NCBI RefSeq assembly: GCF_002154225.1 | Contig: NZ_MTSE01000002.1 | Location: 186,001-250,000, forward strand | Length of the DNA: 64,000 nt | Direction: 5' to 3' | Source of the DNA: Hymenobacter crusticola | GTDB taxonomy: Bacteria; Bacteroidota; Bacteroidia; Cytophagales; Hymenobacteraceae | In this document: positions 30,080-40,054 of the stretch, in pieces | Layout: every line of letters begins with the position of its first letter | Numbering within the stretch: position 1 is the first letter of the stretch | Made by a program: the position numbers and the translations under genes | Notes under the pieces: model-generated | Databases searched by the model: none | Seen by the model: the letters and a program-made list of their open reading frames with translations, nothing else | What the model was told of the DNA's origin: nothing

Positions 30080-30487
30080 CTAAGCCAACAACCACTGCAT
30101 CGCGGAGCCTTCGTCGCCGAAAAGCCGCATACGGTACGTTCTTTCGTTCGACAGGCCGTAGCTGAGATATTCTTGCTGCACGGGGTTGGACTCGTATACA
30201 GCCATGCGGGCGGGCGAGCAGAGCACAGAGATGCGGAGCTGCTGGGGAAACAATTGCGCCGCGGCCTGGGGGTAGAAAACGCTGGTAGTCCAGCTGCCTA
30301 GCTCAGGGCTGAGCTGATCGCGGCGTCGCACGTCTAGAAGCCATCGAGCCGTGGCATGCTGCTCCGACTCGCGCAGCAACGCGGTGAAATCGGCTTGGAG
30401 TTGCACAAGGGGAGCGTCTTCCAGCCAGCGCGCGACAATCACCCCTAGGTCGGGCCGATAGATGATGGAGCAAGTGCTAGTCGACAT
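30080..30487 (-). CDS. STAS/SpoIIAA-like small protein of unknown function
   Basis: 135 residues from the ATG at 30487 (MSTSTCSIIYRPDLGVIVAR); in-frame upstream ATGs would add up to 17 residues. The pattern of a short strand, a helix (DFTALLRESEQHATARW), then WLLDVRRRDQLSPE resembles STAS/SpoIIAA-like proteins found in Bacteroidota, but no specific family motif is certain. It is cytoplasmic, with no signal peptide. It lies between a terminator and a long divergent region. Confidence 0.6.
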   Translation of the reverse strand: MSTSTCSIIYRPDLGVIVARWLEDAPLVQLQADFTALLRESEQHATARWLLDVRRRDQLSPELGSWTTSVFYPQAAAQLFPQQLRISVLCSPARMAVYESNPVQQEYLSYGLSNERTYRMRLFGDEGSAMQWLLA

Positions 30488-31072
30488 GGGAAGAGTGGGT
30501 GAGAGAGAGTAGGGCAGCGACATAAGCAACCGGAACAAAGTGGACTTTCGTGAGAATCGGGTGGTTCGCCACCGCGGCTGCGCGGGCTAGGGCGGTAAGC
30601 CTAAGCTACGGAATTTGCAAAAAGAATACCACCGTGCCGCGCCACATCGACCATTGCCATCTGCGCCACGCACAAACCTGAAAACCAGTGAAGCCCACAC
30701 TCAGGGCCGCATCCCTGCAAAACGAAAGAAAGCTAGCTTCGACTTACAATTCTGGCTGTCTTTTTGCCTAGTATGGCTTTCCTGCACTGCCTATTTGCAC
30801 ACATTGATTTTTTGCCTCTTTATCCTTCCCTCGCTAAGGACGTCATTAGTAAAACAAGCGGAGATGGAACAGTAGGATGCTAGCTAAGCGACCTGGCTAG
30901 GGCCCCAAAAAGAAGAACGAGTTCGGGGCTAATCCCGAACTCGTTCTTCTTTTTGGGGCCCTTTGGTTAAACAAGTTTTGCTCTTTCTTGAGCTGGGTAC
31001 CGCGCTAGAACAATTGTAGCCCTAGTATCCTTGTTGCTAGGTATCTCTTGCTGCTCTGTTACCTTGCTGGCA
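30488..31072. other. 585-base divergent intergenic region
   Basis: It separates the STAS-like gene (-) from the phospholipase gene (+). A frame at 30615-30875 (+, TTG start, no ATG before its last codons) would encode 86 residues with a hydrophobic stretch (FWLSFCLVWLSCTAYLHTLI) and is followed by the inverted repeat at 30899-30962. It could be a small membrane protein or a non-coding transcript, but evidence for translation is weak. Confidence 0.4.
30899..30962. terminator. Perfect 29-bp inverted repeat, terminator-like
   Basis: The arm 30899-30927 is exactly complementary to 30934-30962 with a 6-base loop; the arms contain AAAAAGAAGAACGAG and CTCGTTCTTCTTTTT. No recognised gene ends here, as the flanking genes diverge. 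Its style (very long perfect arms) resembles the 42-bp element near 6.1 kb. Confidence 0.75.
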
Positions 31073-32347
31073 ATGTTGCGCCTTCTGCTGATTCTGTTGT
31101 TGCTCGCGCCTGCTGGGCCGGCTGCTGCCTATTCTGTGCTTACCCATCAAGCCGTCATCGACTCGACCTGGGAAACGTGCCTTGTGCCGCTGCTGGAACG
31201 GCACTACTCTGGCGCGACCCTTGCGCAACTAGATGAAGCCAAGAGCTATGCGTATGGGGGTGCCATCATCCAAGATATGGGTTACTACCCGCTGGGGGCA
31301 GAGTTCTTCACCGATCTAACTCACTACGCACGAGCGGGCGACTTTGTGCACAACCTGCTCACGCAGGCTCGCAATCGGAATGAGTATGCATTTGCCCTTG
31401 GAGCCTTATCGCACTACGCCGCCGACAACATTGGACATCCGCAGGGGACCAACCTAATTATGCCCACGGTTTACCCTAGCCTGCGCGCCAAGTACGGCTC
31501 TGTGGTAACGTATGAGCAGGCGCCACATCGGCATACAGAGCTGGAGTTCTCCTTTGATGTAGTGCAAGTCGCGGCGGGACATTACCGGACGCAGGAATAC
31601 CATAAGTTCATAGGCTTTCGGGTAAGCAAGCCGGTACTAGAGCGGGCCTTTCAGCAAACATATGGGCTGGAGCTAGGGCAGGTGTTGTTTAATATCGACG
31701 TAGGAGTAGCCTCATTTCGCTTTGCTGTCAATCAGTTGTTGCCGGCTGCGGCCAGGGCAGCTTGGCATAGCCAGCGCAAGAAAATCCGGCAAGTGAGTCC
31801 ACGGGCGCGGCGCCGAGAGTACTTGTACAAAACCAACAAGCACAAGTTTGAGAAGGAGTTCGGAACCGCGTACGAGAAGCCCGGCTTTGGCGCCCGGCTG
31901 ATGGCTAAGGTTCTCAACCTGCTACCTAAGATTGGGCCACTCAAAACGTACGCCTTCAAGTTGCCTAGCGCCGAGGGAGAGGCCGTATTCCGGAAAAGCT
32001 ACCGCGCCGTATTGGCTAGCTACTGTGCCCTCACTAGTCAGCAGCCCCTCGACACAACGGCCGCCGTGCCATCGGTACCGAATACCAGCCTGGACACTGG
32101 CCAACCCACGCGTCCTGCCAGCTACGGCCTTGCCGACGAGACCTATGCGGAGTGGCTCCGCGAGTTGCATCAGCATCACTTCCGAGATGTACCCGCCGCG
32201 GCAAAACAGCATCTGCTGGCTTATTACGCGCATGGTATTCCGGCCGCTACACCGGAAGAAGAGGAAGAAGATGACCGGCGGGAAACCCGCAAAGAGCACC
32301 GCGAAACAGAGGAAGCTCTGACGGCGCTACGGACACTAGCGCGTTGA
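31073..32347 (+). CDS. Zinc-dependent phospholipase C family protein, secreted
   Basis: 424 residues from the ATG at 31073. A signal peptide (LRLLLILLLLAPAGPAAA) is followed by YSVLTHQAVID, and the Zn-dependent PLC/S1-P1 nuclease-like fold shows ALGALSHYAADNIGHPQGTN. The His and Asp of these segments are likely zinc ligands. Such proteins act on phospholipids outside the inner membrane. The C-terminal ~130 residues are charged and low in complexity (EEEEEDDRRETRKEHRETEE). Annotated members of this group in Bacteroidota are uncharacterised. Confidence 0.82.
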   Translation: MLRLLLILLLLAPAGPAAAYSVLTHQAVIDSTWETCLVPLLERHYSGATLAQLDEAKSYAYGGAIIQDMGYYPLGAEFFTDLTHYARAGDFVHNLLTQARNRNEYAFALGALSHYAADNIGHPQGTNLIMPTVYPSLRAKYGSVVTYEQAPHRHTELEFSFDVVQVAAGHYRTQEYHKFIGFRVSKPVLERAFQQTYGLELGQVLFNIDVGVASFRFAVNQLLPAAARAAWHSQRKKIRQVSPRARRREYLYKTNKHKFEKEFGTAYEKPGFGARLMAKVLNLLPKIGPLKTYAFKLPSAEGEAVFRKSYRAVLASYCALTSQQPLDTTAAVPSVPNTSLDTGQPTRPASYGLADETYAEWLRELHQHHFRDVPAAAKQHLLAYYAHGIPAATPEEEEEDDRRETRKEHRETEEALTALRTLAR

Positions 32348-32552
32348 AAGTAGGCACCGCTATTTTGCTAGCTTTGTTAAGGAAGCATGGTACAAATTAC
32401 CTAGTCTTTCGATGGTCTAGGTTTCCGACCAGCCGCTGTTTATAGTGTCTGGGCGACCTAGCCTGCTTAACTAACCGCAGCCGGCAACCAAGCAGATGTG
32501 TAGGGCATCGGACCAGCAAACGACTCGTACAAAACACCTCATTCAGTATTTT

Positions 32553-34151
<1,599 letters not shown>

Positions 34152-34184
34152 CCACTGACCTTCTTCCTTGGTTTGAGAGCAACG

Positions 34185-34218
34185 AAAAGCCCGACTGGTA
34201 TCACACCAGCCGGGCTTT
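34185..34218 (+). terminator. Terminator after the aldehyde dehydrogenase gene
   Basis: AAAAGCCCGACTGGT pairs with ACCAGCCGGGCTTT around ATCAC (one mismatch at A-C). T run is short. The following ~235 bases (34219-34453) hold no recognisable feature. Confidence 0.75.
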
Positions 34219-34453
34219 CTAGTTAGGTTACTTTCAATGACCAAATGATAGTCTTAACAGGAACTATCTTTATTGGGAAAGCTAGAGATGCATCCCTAGT
34301 TTTCCTGGCCTTTCTGCTTCGTTAAAAGGGTGTGAGCTATACTCTTATCGCCCCCAACCTTTATGGTTGAACTTTGCTTTAAACGTCATATTTACCGCGA
34401 ACGGCTTTGTTGTCTATAGCTCGCGTAGAACTACTTAAATCTTAGAAGTTTCT

Positions 34454-34897
34454 GTGCGCACTTTCTTCTCACTCAGCCGCCTTGGCTTATTTTGTGTGTT
34501 GCCAGCCGGATGGTTGCGTATGGGCTACCCGGGTTTAACCTGGTATTATGCCCCTTCCCTGATTGGTCGCCCTGTCGCAGATTAGGTTGGAGCATTTTGG
34601 GCGACAGGCTTAGCTGAATTCTTTTATTACTACTGGGCCTATTTACCCGGATTTTGTATTTACCACTTAGTAGCGTGCTATTACCTCTTGGAGGGTAGGT
34701 TTTCACGAAACCGCGCAATAGTATTAGGTCTAATAATAGGCGCCATATGGTATGGATTGGCAGGGGCAATCATTGACCCAAGGCAACGAACTGACCACAT
34801 GAAATACTTAGCACTTATGTACAGCCTGGTTGGGGCGCTATTCGGTGGGCTCTATTACTGGTGGCACCTTGACAGATCAAATAAAATAGCCTCCTAG
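34454..34897 (+). pseudogene. Small membrane protein gene interrupted by an in-frame TAG
   Basis: Reading from GTG at 34454 gives 43 codons (VRTFFSLSRLGLFCVLPAG to GRPVAD), then TAG at 34583-34585, and the same frame stays open for another 103 codons to 34897. The part after the stop is clearly membrane-protein-like: LAEFFYYYWAYLPGFCIYH, IVLGLIIGAIWYGLAGAII and YSLVGALFGGLYYWW. No ATG follows the TAG until 34688, which would give only a 69-residue piece. A TGG-to-TAG change (Trp to stop) would restore a ~147-residue protein. Family not recognised; two separate genes or a sequence error remain possible. Confidence 0.5.
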
Positions 34898-35104
34898 AAC
34901 GTGGCAGAGCCTAATGGCTTGAGCGGAATAGAAGTTAGAGATCAGGCAACAAGAAAGAACACAATAGCTTAATGTAGAACTGGTGCAACCCTAGCCTCAC
35001 CTTCCTGTCTTTCTCCCGCTTACCTACCAGGATTAGCAGCTTAGCCGAGAAAAGTTGATATTTACCCTATCTGCTCTCGATTAAACGCAACCTAACAAGG
35101 ACAT

Positions 35105-35671
35105 ATGGAGGCTTTCGCGTACACTGACATTAATGCTCCGCTCGTGGAGCGCTGCCGCCTCGGCGACCGCCGCGCGCAGGCCGAAATATATAAGCGCTAC
35201 GCCAAAGCCATGTTTAATGCCTCGCTGCGCATCACCGGCGACTACGCCGAGGCCGAAGACGTGCTACAGGAGTCATTTCTAAGTGCTTTCCGGGAACTGC
35301 ATGGCTATAAAGGCGATTCGTCGTTTGGTAGCTGGCTGAAGCGGATTGTCATTAATAAAAGCATCAATTGCTTGCGCAACCGGCGCCTGCAACTCGTGCC
35401 GCTCGCCGACCAGCACGATGGCGCTAGCCCAGACCTAACCGACGACCTAGGGGTAGAAGGGGAAAGCCTCGCCTGGCGGGCCGACGTAGTGCGGCGTTGC
35501 GTGCAAGAACTACCAGATGGCTATCGGGTAGTTCTGTCACTGTATTTGCTAGAGGGCTACGACCACGCCGAAATAGCTAGCATTCTGAATATCACGGAGT
35601 CAACTTCTAAATCACAGTATAGTCGGGCTCGCAAGAAACTCTTGGAGCTAGCCCGCCTGCGCGGATTGTAA
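35105..35671 (+). CDS. ECF-type RNA polymerase sigma factor
   Basis: 188 residues with sigma region 2 (AKAMFNASLRITGDYAEAED, VLQESFLSAFRELHGYKG) and region 4 (ELPDGYRVVLSLYLLEGYDH, then STSKSQYSRARKKLLELAR helix-turn-helix). It belongs to the sigma-24/ECF type with no region 1 or 3. The two following genes, a membrane protein and a DUF4097-type secreted protein, form its likely operon. Start ATG at 35105. Confidence 0.93.
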   Translation: MEAFAYTDINAPLVERCRLGDRRAQAEIYKRYAKAMFNASLRITGDYAEAEDVLQESFLSAFRELHGYKGDSSFGSWLKRIVINKSINCLRNRRLQLVPLADQHDGASPDLTDDLGVEGESLAWRADVVRRCVQELPDGYRVVLSLYLLEGYDHAEIASILNITESTSKSQYSRARKKLLELARLRGL

Positions 35672-35774
35672 AACCCAACACAATCAGCAGCTTATGGCGG
35701 CCGCCTATCGCCCACCCGGCGAATATGACGAGAAGCGGTCAGCCCTGGGGAGAAACGTGCGTATAACCACCTGT

Positions 35775-36512
35775 ATGAACGAGAATAAAGACGAACTAGA
35801 GGCATTTATCGAGCATCATCGAGCTGACTTCGATGCGTTCGAGCCCCGCCCCGACCTCTGGGACGACATTGAGCGCGAAATGGCTACTACAGTTGATTCA
35901 ACTGCGGAAGAATCCCCGTTGCGTATCATCAAGCTAGCTCCCGACGAACCTAGCCAACCTACCAAGTCCTACCAAAAGTATCGTTTGGCCGCAGTGCTAG
36001 CGCTGATGTTGCTAGCAAGCGGCGGGTACTTTTGGAAGCAAACCAACAAACCAGCAGCCTTTACCTGGGCGACCACCAAAGCGTCACCACTGGTAGCAGC
36101 GGTTGGTAGCGAAGCCGCCACCGCGGCGCCTGCTTACCTGCACGCACTCCCCGATGCCATGCCTGCCACGAATGCACCCGCCCAGCGTTTGTCGCAAGCT
36201 GTGGCGCGCATGGAAGGGTATTATGCTGCCCAAATTGCAGAGCGCGAAACAGAGCTAGCGCAGCTAGACAGCGAAATACACAACGCCCCCGCGGGCTGGC
36301 AACACGAGCTAACGAGCCTTGACTCAACTTACCGGCAGCTACGCGTGGAGCTATACCGCAATCCGGAGCCAGATGTGGTGCTAGAGGCGATGAATCGTAA
36401 CCTGCAGATTCGACTTGATATTCTGAAGCAACAATTGCGGACGCGTGAGCAGATTCAGGCTTACCATGCCTCGTCGCCCATGCTGGCCGCCGATAGTCAT
36501 CGCATGCCATGA
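35775..36512 (+). CDS. Probable membrane-anchored regulator partner of the ECF sigma factor
   Basis: 245 residues from the ATG at 35775 (MNENKDELEAFIEHHRADFD). An N-terminal cytoplasmic part with FEPRPDLWDDIEREM is typical of Bacteroidota proteins downstream of ECF sigmas, then one membrane span near residues 71-90 (YRLAAVLALMLLASGGYFW), then a periplasmic helical region that may form a coiled coil (RETELAQLDSEIHN). It has no recognisable zinc anti-sigma motif (HxxxCxxC), so anti-sigma function is inferred from position. Overlaps the next gene by 4 bases (ATGA). Confidence 0.7.
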   Translation: MNENKDELEAFIEHHRADFDAFEPRPDLWDDIEREMATTVDSTAEESPLRIIKLAPDEPSQPTKSYQKYRLAAVLALMLLASGGYFWKQTNKPAAFTWATTKASPLVAAVGSEAATAAPAYLHALPDAMPATNAPAQRLSQAVARMEGYYAAQIAERETELAQLDSEIHNAPAGWQHELTSLDSTYRQLRVELYRNPEPDVVLEAMNRNLQIRLDILKQQLRTREQIQAYHASSPMLAADSHRMP

Positions 36513-37777
36513 TAACGCGCCTACTCTTAGCAGGCGGCCGGTCAAGGGCTTGTCTGACTATACTCGTGCTAGCTACCGCCGCAAGCCTGCATAGCCATGA
36601 GGCAAAGGCCGCTGCCGACAGCCCCGCGCTGCCCCTAACGGCCAAAGCTATTATGCAAGGGCAACAAGGTGGCCCCACCGAAGCCTCACAGAAAGCGCAG
36701 CAAGGATCCGCTACCAATGAGCAAGGCACGCAAGGGGAACAAGGTGAGCAAGGCGACGCTACTGCGTTGACGAGCGAGAAAAGCCGGAAGCTGAGCCGGA
36801 CGTTTGCCGTGAGTGCCAACCAGCCGTACGTACTCGAAACGCGCTACGGCCGGGTGCAGATCAACGTCTGGAACCGGAATGAAATCCGCACAGACGCAGA
36901 AATTATCACGCACGCCGATACGGACCAGAAAGCGCAACAGCTGCAAGACATGATTGATGTGCAGATGGTGCGTAATGAGGCCACTTCTGGCGGCGTGACG
37001 GTGCGCTCGAAGTTCGGGGCCATGCCACACGAGTGCTGGAGTCGGCGGCGGCTGTACGAGGTAAATTACACGGTTTGGTTGCCCAAGAATACTCCGCTGA
37101 AGGTGACGAACACCTTCGGGGAAATCAGCATCAGCAGCGACTTAACGGGCACGACTGAGCTAGCCGTTGAGTATGGTGCACTGCGTACCGGTCGTCTCGA
37201 AGGCGCGCAGAATGTGTTGCGTGTGAGCAACGGGCAAGCGGCGGTACCCTTCGCGCGCCGGGCTAGCATCGAAGCATCCTACTCCAAACTACGGCTCACC
37301 GAAGCCGTCACGGTCGAGTTGCGCAACAACTACTCAGATATCGACATGGGGACGGTGCAAGACCTGACGGTACATAGCAAGTACGGCGACGTGGCACTAG
37401 GCACGGTGCGTAATCTGCGCGGCAGCTCAGGCTTTTCTACTTTCAGCATCGACAAAATCAGCGACCGGCTGGATATGAAGGTGCAGTATTGTCCTTCCTT
37501 TGAAGTGCGCAACACGGGTAAAAACTTCCGCCAAATCAACCTCGACGGTGGCTACAGCACCATCATGCTCAACTTCCCAGATGGCGCCGGCTTCAACTTC
37601 GACGTGAATACCGACCACGGCAAGCTGCTAGTAGACAAGAAGCTAATTCAGGTGCAATCAGAAGAAAGCAGCGCCTCTTCCAGCGATATGCAAGGCCGAT
37701 TTGGTGGCGTGCTGGCCAAAAATGCCGGTAACGTCAACATCAAAGTCCGTTACGGCAACGTGCGCTTCAACCGGTAA
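36509..37777 (+). CDS. Secreted DUF4097-type beta-repeat protein
   Basis: 422 residues. A signal peptide-like N-terminus (LTILVLATAASLHSHEAKAA) is followed by a low-complexity Gln/Gly/Glu stretch (residues ~50-80, including GTQGEQGEQGDATA). The rest contains short repeating beta-strand units (TLEVEYGALRTGR-like pieces, NNYSDIDMGTVQDLTV, SKYGDVALGTV), as in putative adhesins of the DUF4097 class. Located last in the sigma-factor operon, it is probably the envelope-stress or surface output of that system. Confidence 0.75.
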   Translation: MITRLLLAGGRSRACLTILVLATAASLHSHEAKAAADSPALPLTAKAIMQGQQGGPTEASQKAQQGSATNEQGTQGEQGEQGDATALTSEKSRKLSRTFAVSANQPYVLETRYGRVQINVWNRNEIRTDAEIITHADTDQKAQQLQDMIDVQMVRNEATSGGVTVRSKFGAMPHECWSRRRLYEVNYTVWLPKNTPLKVTNTFGEISISSDLTGTTELAVEYGALRTGRLEGAQNVLRVSNGQAAVPFARRASIEASYSKLRLTEAVTVELRNNYSDIDMGTVQDLTVHSKYGDVALGTVRNLRGSSGFSTFSIDKISDRLDMKVQYCPSFEVRNTGKNFRQINLDGGYSTIMLNFPDGAGFNFDVNTDHGKLLVDKKLIQVQSEESSASSSDMQGRFGGVLAKNAGNVNIKVRYGNVRFNR

Positions 37778-37801
37778 GAAAAGCTCAACGATTTTTGGAA
37801 T

Positions 37802-37841
37802 GTGCCGGTCGGGTGGTTGGATGAGCCATTCGGCCGGCACG
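37802..37841 (+). terminator. Hairpin after the DUF4097 gene
   Basis: GTGCCGGTCG pairs with CGGCCGGCAC (near-perfect, one bulge) around GGTGGTTGGATGAGCCATT, itself partly paired. A short TTTGCTT follows. Probable terminator of the sigma-factor operon. Confidence 0.55.
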
Positions 37842-37890
37842 TTTGCTTGACCTAGGTCGCTTCCCTTCGCGCTAAATTTCTGGCCGTCTC

Positions 37891-38445
37891 GTGCACGCTT
37901 ATTTATTCCTATCTATTCTGGGGCTAGGTAGCCTAGCAGCACCCGCCACTTTTGCTCAGCACAAAATGCCTGCATCGCCCACTGCGCCAGTCGCCCTTTC
38001 ATCGCCCATGCGCACTTATGCGCTGCGGCTGCGGCCCGGCGACGACCTGCGACAACAGCTGACCGCTTTCACGCAGCAGCACCGCATCAAAGCGGCGGCT
38101 ATCGTCACCTGTGTAGGCAGTCTGACGACGACAGCGTTGCGACTGGCAAATCAAGAAGGACCAACGGTGTACCAAGGGCATTTCGAGATTGTGTCGTTGG
38201 TCGGCACGTTGTCGGTCAATGGTAGTCATTTGCACCTGTCCGTGTCCGATTCGACGGGGCGAACATTGGGCGGCCATTTGCTAGATGGCAACCGCGTTTA
38301 TACCACCGCCGAATTAGTGATTGGCGTGCTGGAGGAGCTAGAATTCCGCCGCGAAACCGACCCTGTATCGACGTACCAAGAGCTAAGCATTTACCCCGCA
38401 CCCAGCACCCCAAAGCCACGAAAAGCTTCACCGAAAAAGCCCTAA
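37891..38445 (+). CDS. PPC-domain (DUF296) protein with a signal peptide
   Basis: 184 residues from a GTG. The first ~24 residues form an apparent signal peptide (LFLSILGLGSLAAPATFAQ). The PPC/DUF296 domain spans about residues 42-170: TYALRLRPGDDLRQQLTAF, AAIVTCVGSLTTTALRLANQ, and GRTLGGHLLDGNRVYTTAE, where the GGHL His is part of the family's conserved core. PPC domains otherwise occur in cytoplasmic DNA-binding proteins, so the exported form is unusual. The C-terminus is basic (PKPRKASPKKP). Confidence 0.8.
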   Translation: MHAYLFLSILGLGSLAAPATFAQHKMPASPTAPVALSSPMRTYALRLRPGDDLRQQLTAFTQQHRIKAAAIVTCVGSLTTTALRLANQEGPTVYQGHFEIVSLVGTLSVNGSHLHLSVSDSTGRTLGGHLLDGNRVYTTAELVIGVLEELEFRRETDPVSTYQELSIYPAPSTPKPRKASPKKP

Positions 38446-38479
38446 CTTCAACGGGCGTCTTCTACCTAGCTTTTCTACA

Positions 38480-38995
38480 ATGACCCCTACTGGCCCGGTA
38501 CCCCTAGCTTCGACCGATACGCCACCCATGGTGGCCTTTCGGCGCAGCATTCTCAACCCGCTGAAGCTGCGGCTTTTTATGCTACGTCGCTTACCAATGG
38601 CCTACCTGGCCGGGTTGCGCGTGCAGCGTTTTACGGCGCATGAAGCTAGCGTGACTGTGCCTTTTAAGTACCTCACCCAAAACCCGTTTCGTAGCATCTA
38701 CTTTGCCTGCTTAGCGATGGCTGCCGAGCTGGCTAGTGGCGTGCAAGCTCTCATGCACGTCAGTAGTGGCCCGCCCATGTCGATGCTGGTAACCGGCATG
38801 GAGGCGACGTTCAAAAAGAAAGCCGTAGGGCTGATTACGTTCACGTGCCCCGATGGCGCTAGCATTGGGCAGGCCGTAGCAGAAAGTCGCGCCACGGGCG
38901 AAGGACGCACGGTGGTAGCCACTAGCACGGGCCTTGACGCTGCGGGCGAGGTAGTAGCCGTATTCCGCATCACGTGGTCGTTTCGGGCCCGCTAG
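38480..38995 (+). CDS. DUF4442 (hot-dog-fold thioesterase-like) protein
   Basis: 171 residues. The segments YLTQNPFRSIYFACLAMAAE and ELASGVQALMHV are characteristic of DUF4442, a family with the hot-dog fold of acyl-CoA thioesterases. Substrate and activity unknown. No signal peptide. Follows the PPC gene after 34 bases and may be co-transcribed with it. Confidence 0.8.
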   Translation: MTPTGPVPLASTDTPPMVAFRRSILNPLKLRLFMLRRLPMAYLAGLRVQRFTAHEASVTVPFKYLTQNPFRSIYFACLAMAAELASGVQALMHVSSGPPMSMLVTGMEATFKKKAVGLITFTCPDGASIGQAVAESRATGEGRTVVATSTGLDAAGEVVAVFRITWSFRAR

Positions 38996-39068
38996 CACGT
39001 CTAGCTGATCACAGGCAAGTTGTTCGGTACAGACCTAGGTCCGGGACACATTGGGTATTCGAAAACGA

Positions 39069-39099
39069 AAAAGGGACAGTCGCTGTGACTGTCCCTTTT
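39069..39099. terminator. Bidirectional terminator between convergent genes
   Basis: AAAAGGGACAGTC at 39069-39081 pairs perfectly with GACTGTCCCTTTT at 39087-39099 around GCTGT. It separates the DUF4442 gene (+) from the ferritin-like gene (-). Confidence 0.9.
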
Positions 39100-39121
39100 G
39101 TAATACTAGTAGGCGGTGTGC

Positions 39122-40012
39122 TTACTTCATGAAGTTGGAAGCGATGGCAAGTACAGTAGCCATGTCGAGCGGCTCGTCGAACGCTTCAGATGCTTGCGCG
39201 GCGGTTACGAACGAACCAGTTAGCTCAACGCCAGCTTGCGTTGTGTTGGCTTCGCTGGGGTACATAGCGGCTGGAGTGCCTGCGCCGTAGATAGCAGCCG
39301 TGATGGTGGGAGCAGGGCCACCACCGTCGTTGCCCGAAATCCAGCTCTTCGGAGCCGACTGAGGCGAGCCAGCCACCGATTGTGGACCACCACGGCGCAT
39401 AGTGCGCAAGTGCGACGCGTGCCGAGCTTCTACTGAGTGGATGTTCAGGGCTGCTTCCAGTACCGTGTTATTGCTGATGAGCAGGGGAGCGCCCCCTTTG
39501 TAAGCGCGCACGCCCGTGTCTTCAAAGCTTTGGGCTAGGGCTAGGAATGTATTGCGGTTGGTGAATACATCGGGCAGTAGGGCAGCGCGCGTGCCGCCTT
39601 TCGAGCCGGTGTAGTCGAAATTATTGGCCGTGAGAGGCGCAATAGCATCATTGCCAAGAACGCTGCGCAGGAATTTTACGTGGTTGTACTCGTCAACGGT
39701 GATGGTAATAACCTGGGCGCGGTCATCACTCGTCAACAAGCCCGGACGGTTTACGCCTTCGTTGTAGAAGATGGCTTCCAGGTACTCCAGCTTCAGTGCA
39801 AAGTTGAGCACATCTTTGATTTGCTGGCTCAAGCCCGACGATTGGCCGTAGGCTTTCTGGAACATGGAGCCCATGGCCAGCGGCACAGCGGCAGTAGCTA
39901 GCTTTTTGCCAAAGCCTGCAAAGTGCTTGAACATGGCGCGGCGCTGATCGAGACGCTCGTAAACCTCCGGGTCTACTTTCTCGATTTCAGCGATGATGTT
40001 GAGAATATTCAT
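39122..40012 (-). CDS. Ferritin-like domain protein, probably Tat-exported
   Basis: 296 residues. The N-terminus has QRRAMFKHFAGFGKKLATAA, with a twin-arginine-like pair and a hydrophobic stretch ending in KAYGQSS. The ferritin-like four-helix core shows the diiron ligand pattern: LEYLEAIFYNEG, DEYNHVKFLRSVL, EDTGVRAYKG and HSVEARHASHLR. It belongs to the PF13668-type (ferritin_2, desiccation-related) group. Activity unknown, possibly metal or peroxide handling. 42 bases downstream of a paralogue with the same ligand pattern. Confidence 0.85.
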   Translation of the reverse strand: MNILNIIAEIEKVDPEVYERLDQRRAMFKHFAGFGKKLATAAVPLAMGSMFQKAYGQSSGLSQQIKDVLNFALKLEYLEAIFYNEGVNRPGLLTSDDRAQVITITVDEYNHVKFLRSVLGNDAIAPLTANNFDYTGSKGGTRAALLPDVFTNRNTFLALAQSFEDTGVRAYKGGAPLLISNNTVLEAALNIHSVEARHASHLRTMRRGGPQSVAGSPQSAPKSWISGNDGGGPAPTITAAIYGAGTPAAMYPSEANTTQAGVELTGSFVTAAQASEAFDEPLDMATVLAIASNFMK

Positions 40013-40054
40013 GGGGTATGTGTGTTTACAATAGGAGAATGGGGAAACGCAACG

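Noticed and set aside
30615..30875. 86-residue frame with a hydrophobic segment before the 29-bp repeat
   Set aside because: It begins with TTG, has no ATG before its last codons, and shows no recognisable family. Kept only as part of the intergenic note and the finding on the repeat.
36061..36819. Cys/Pro-rich minus-strand frame (CSPCSPCVPC repeats) suggesting a Cys-repeat peptide
   Set aside because: It is the antisense of the Gln/Gly/Glu-rich low-complexity stretch in the DUF4097 protein and spans two real genes.
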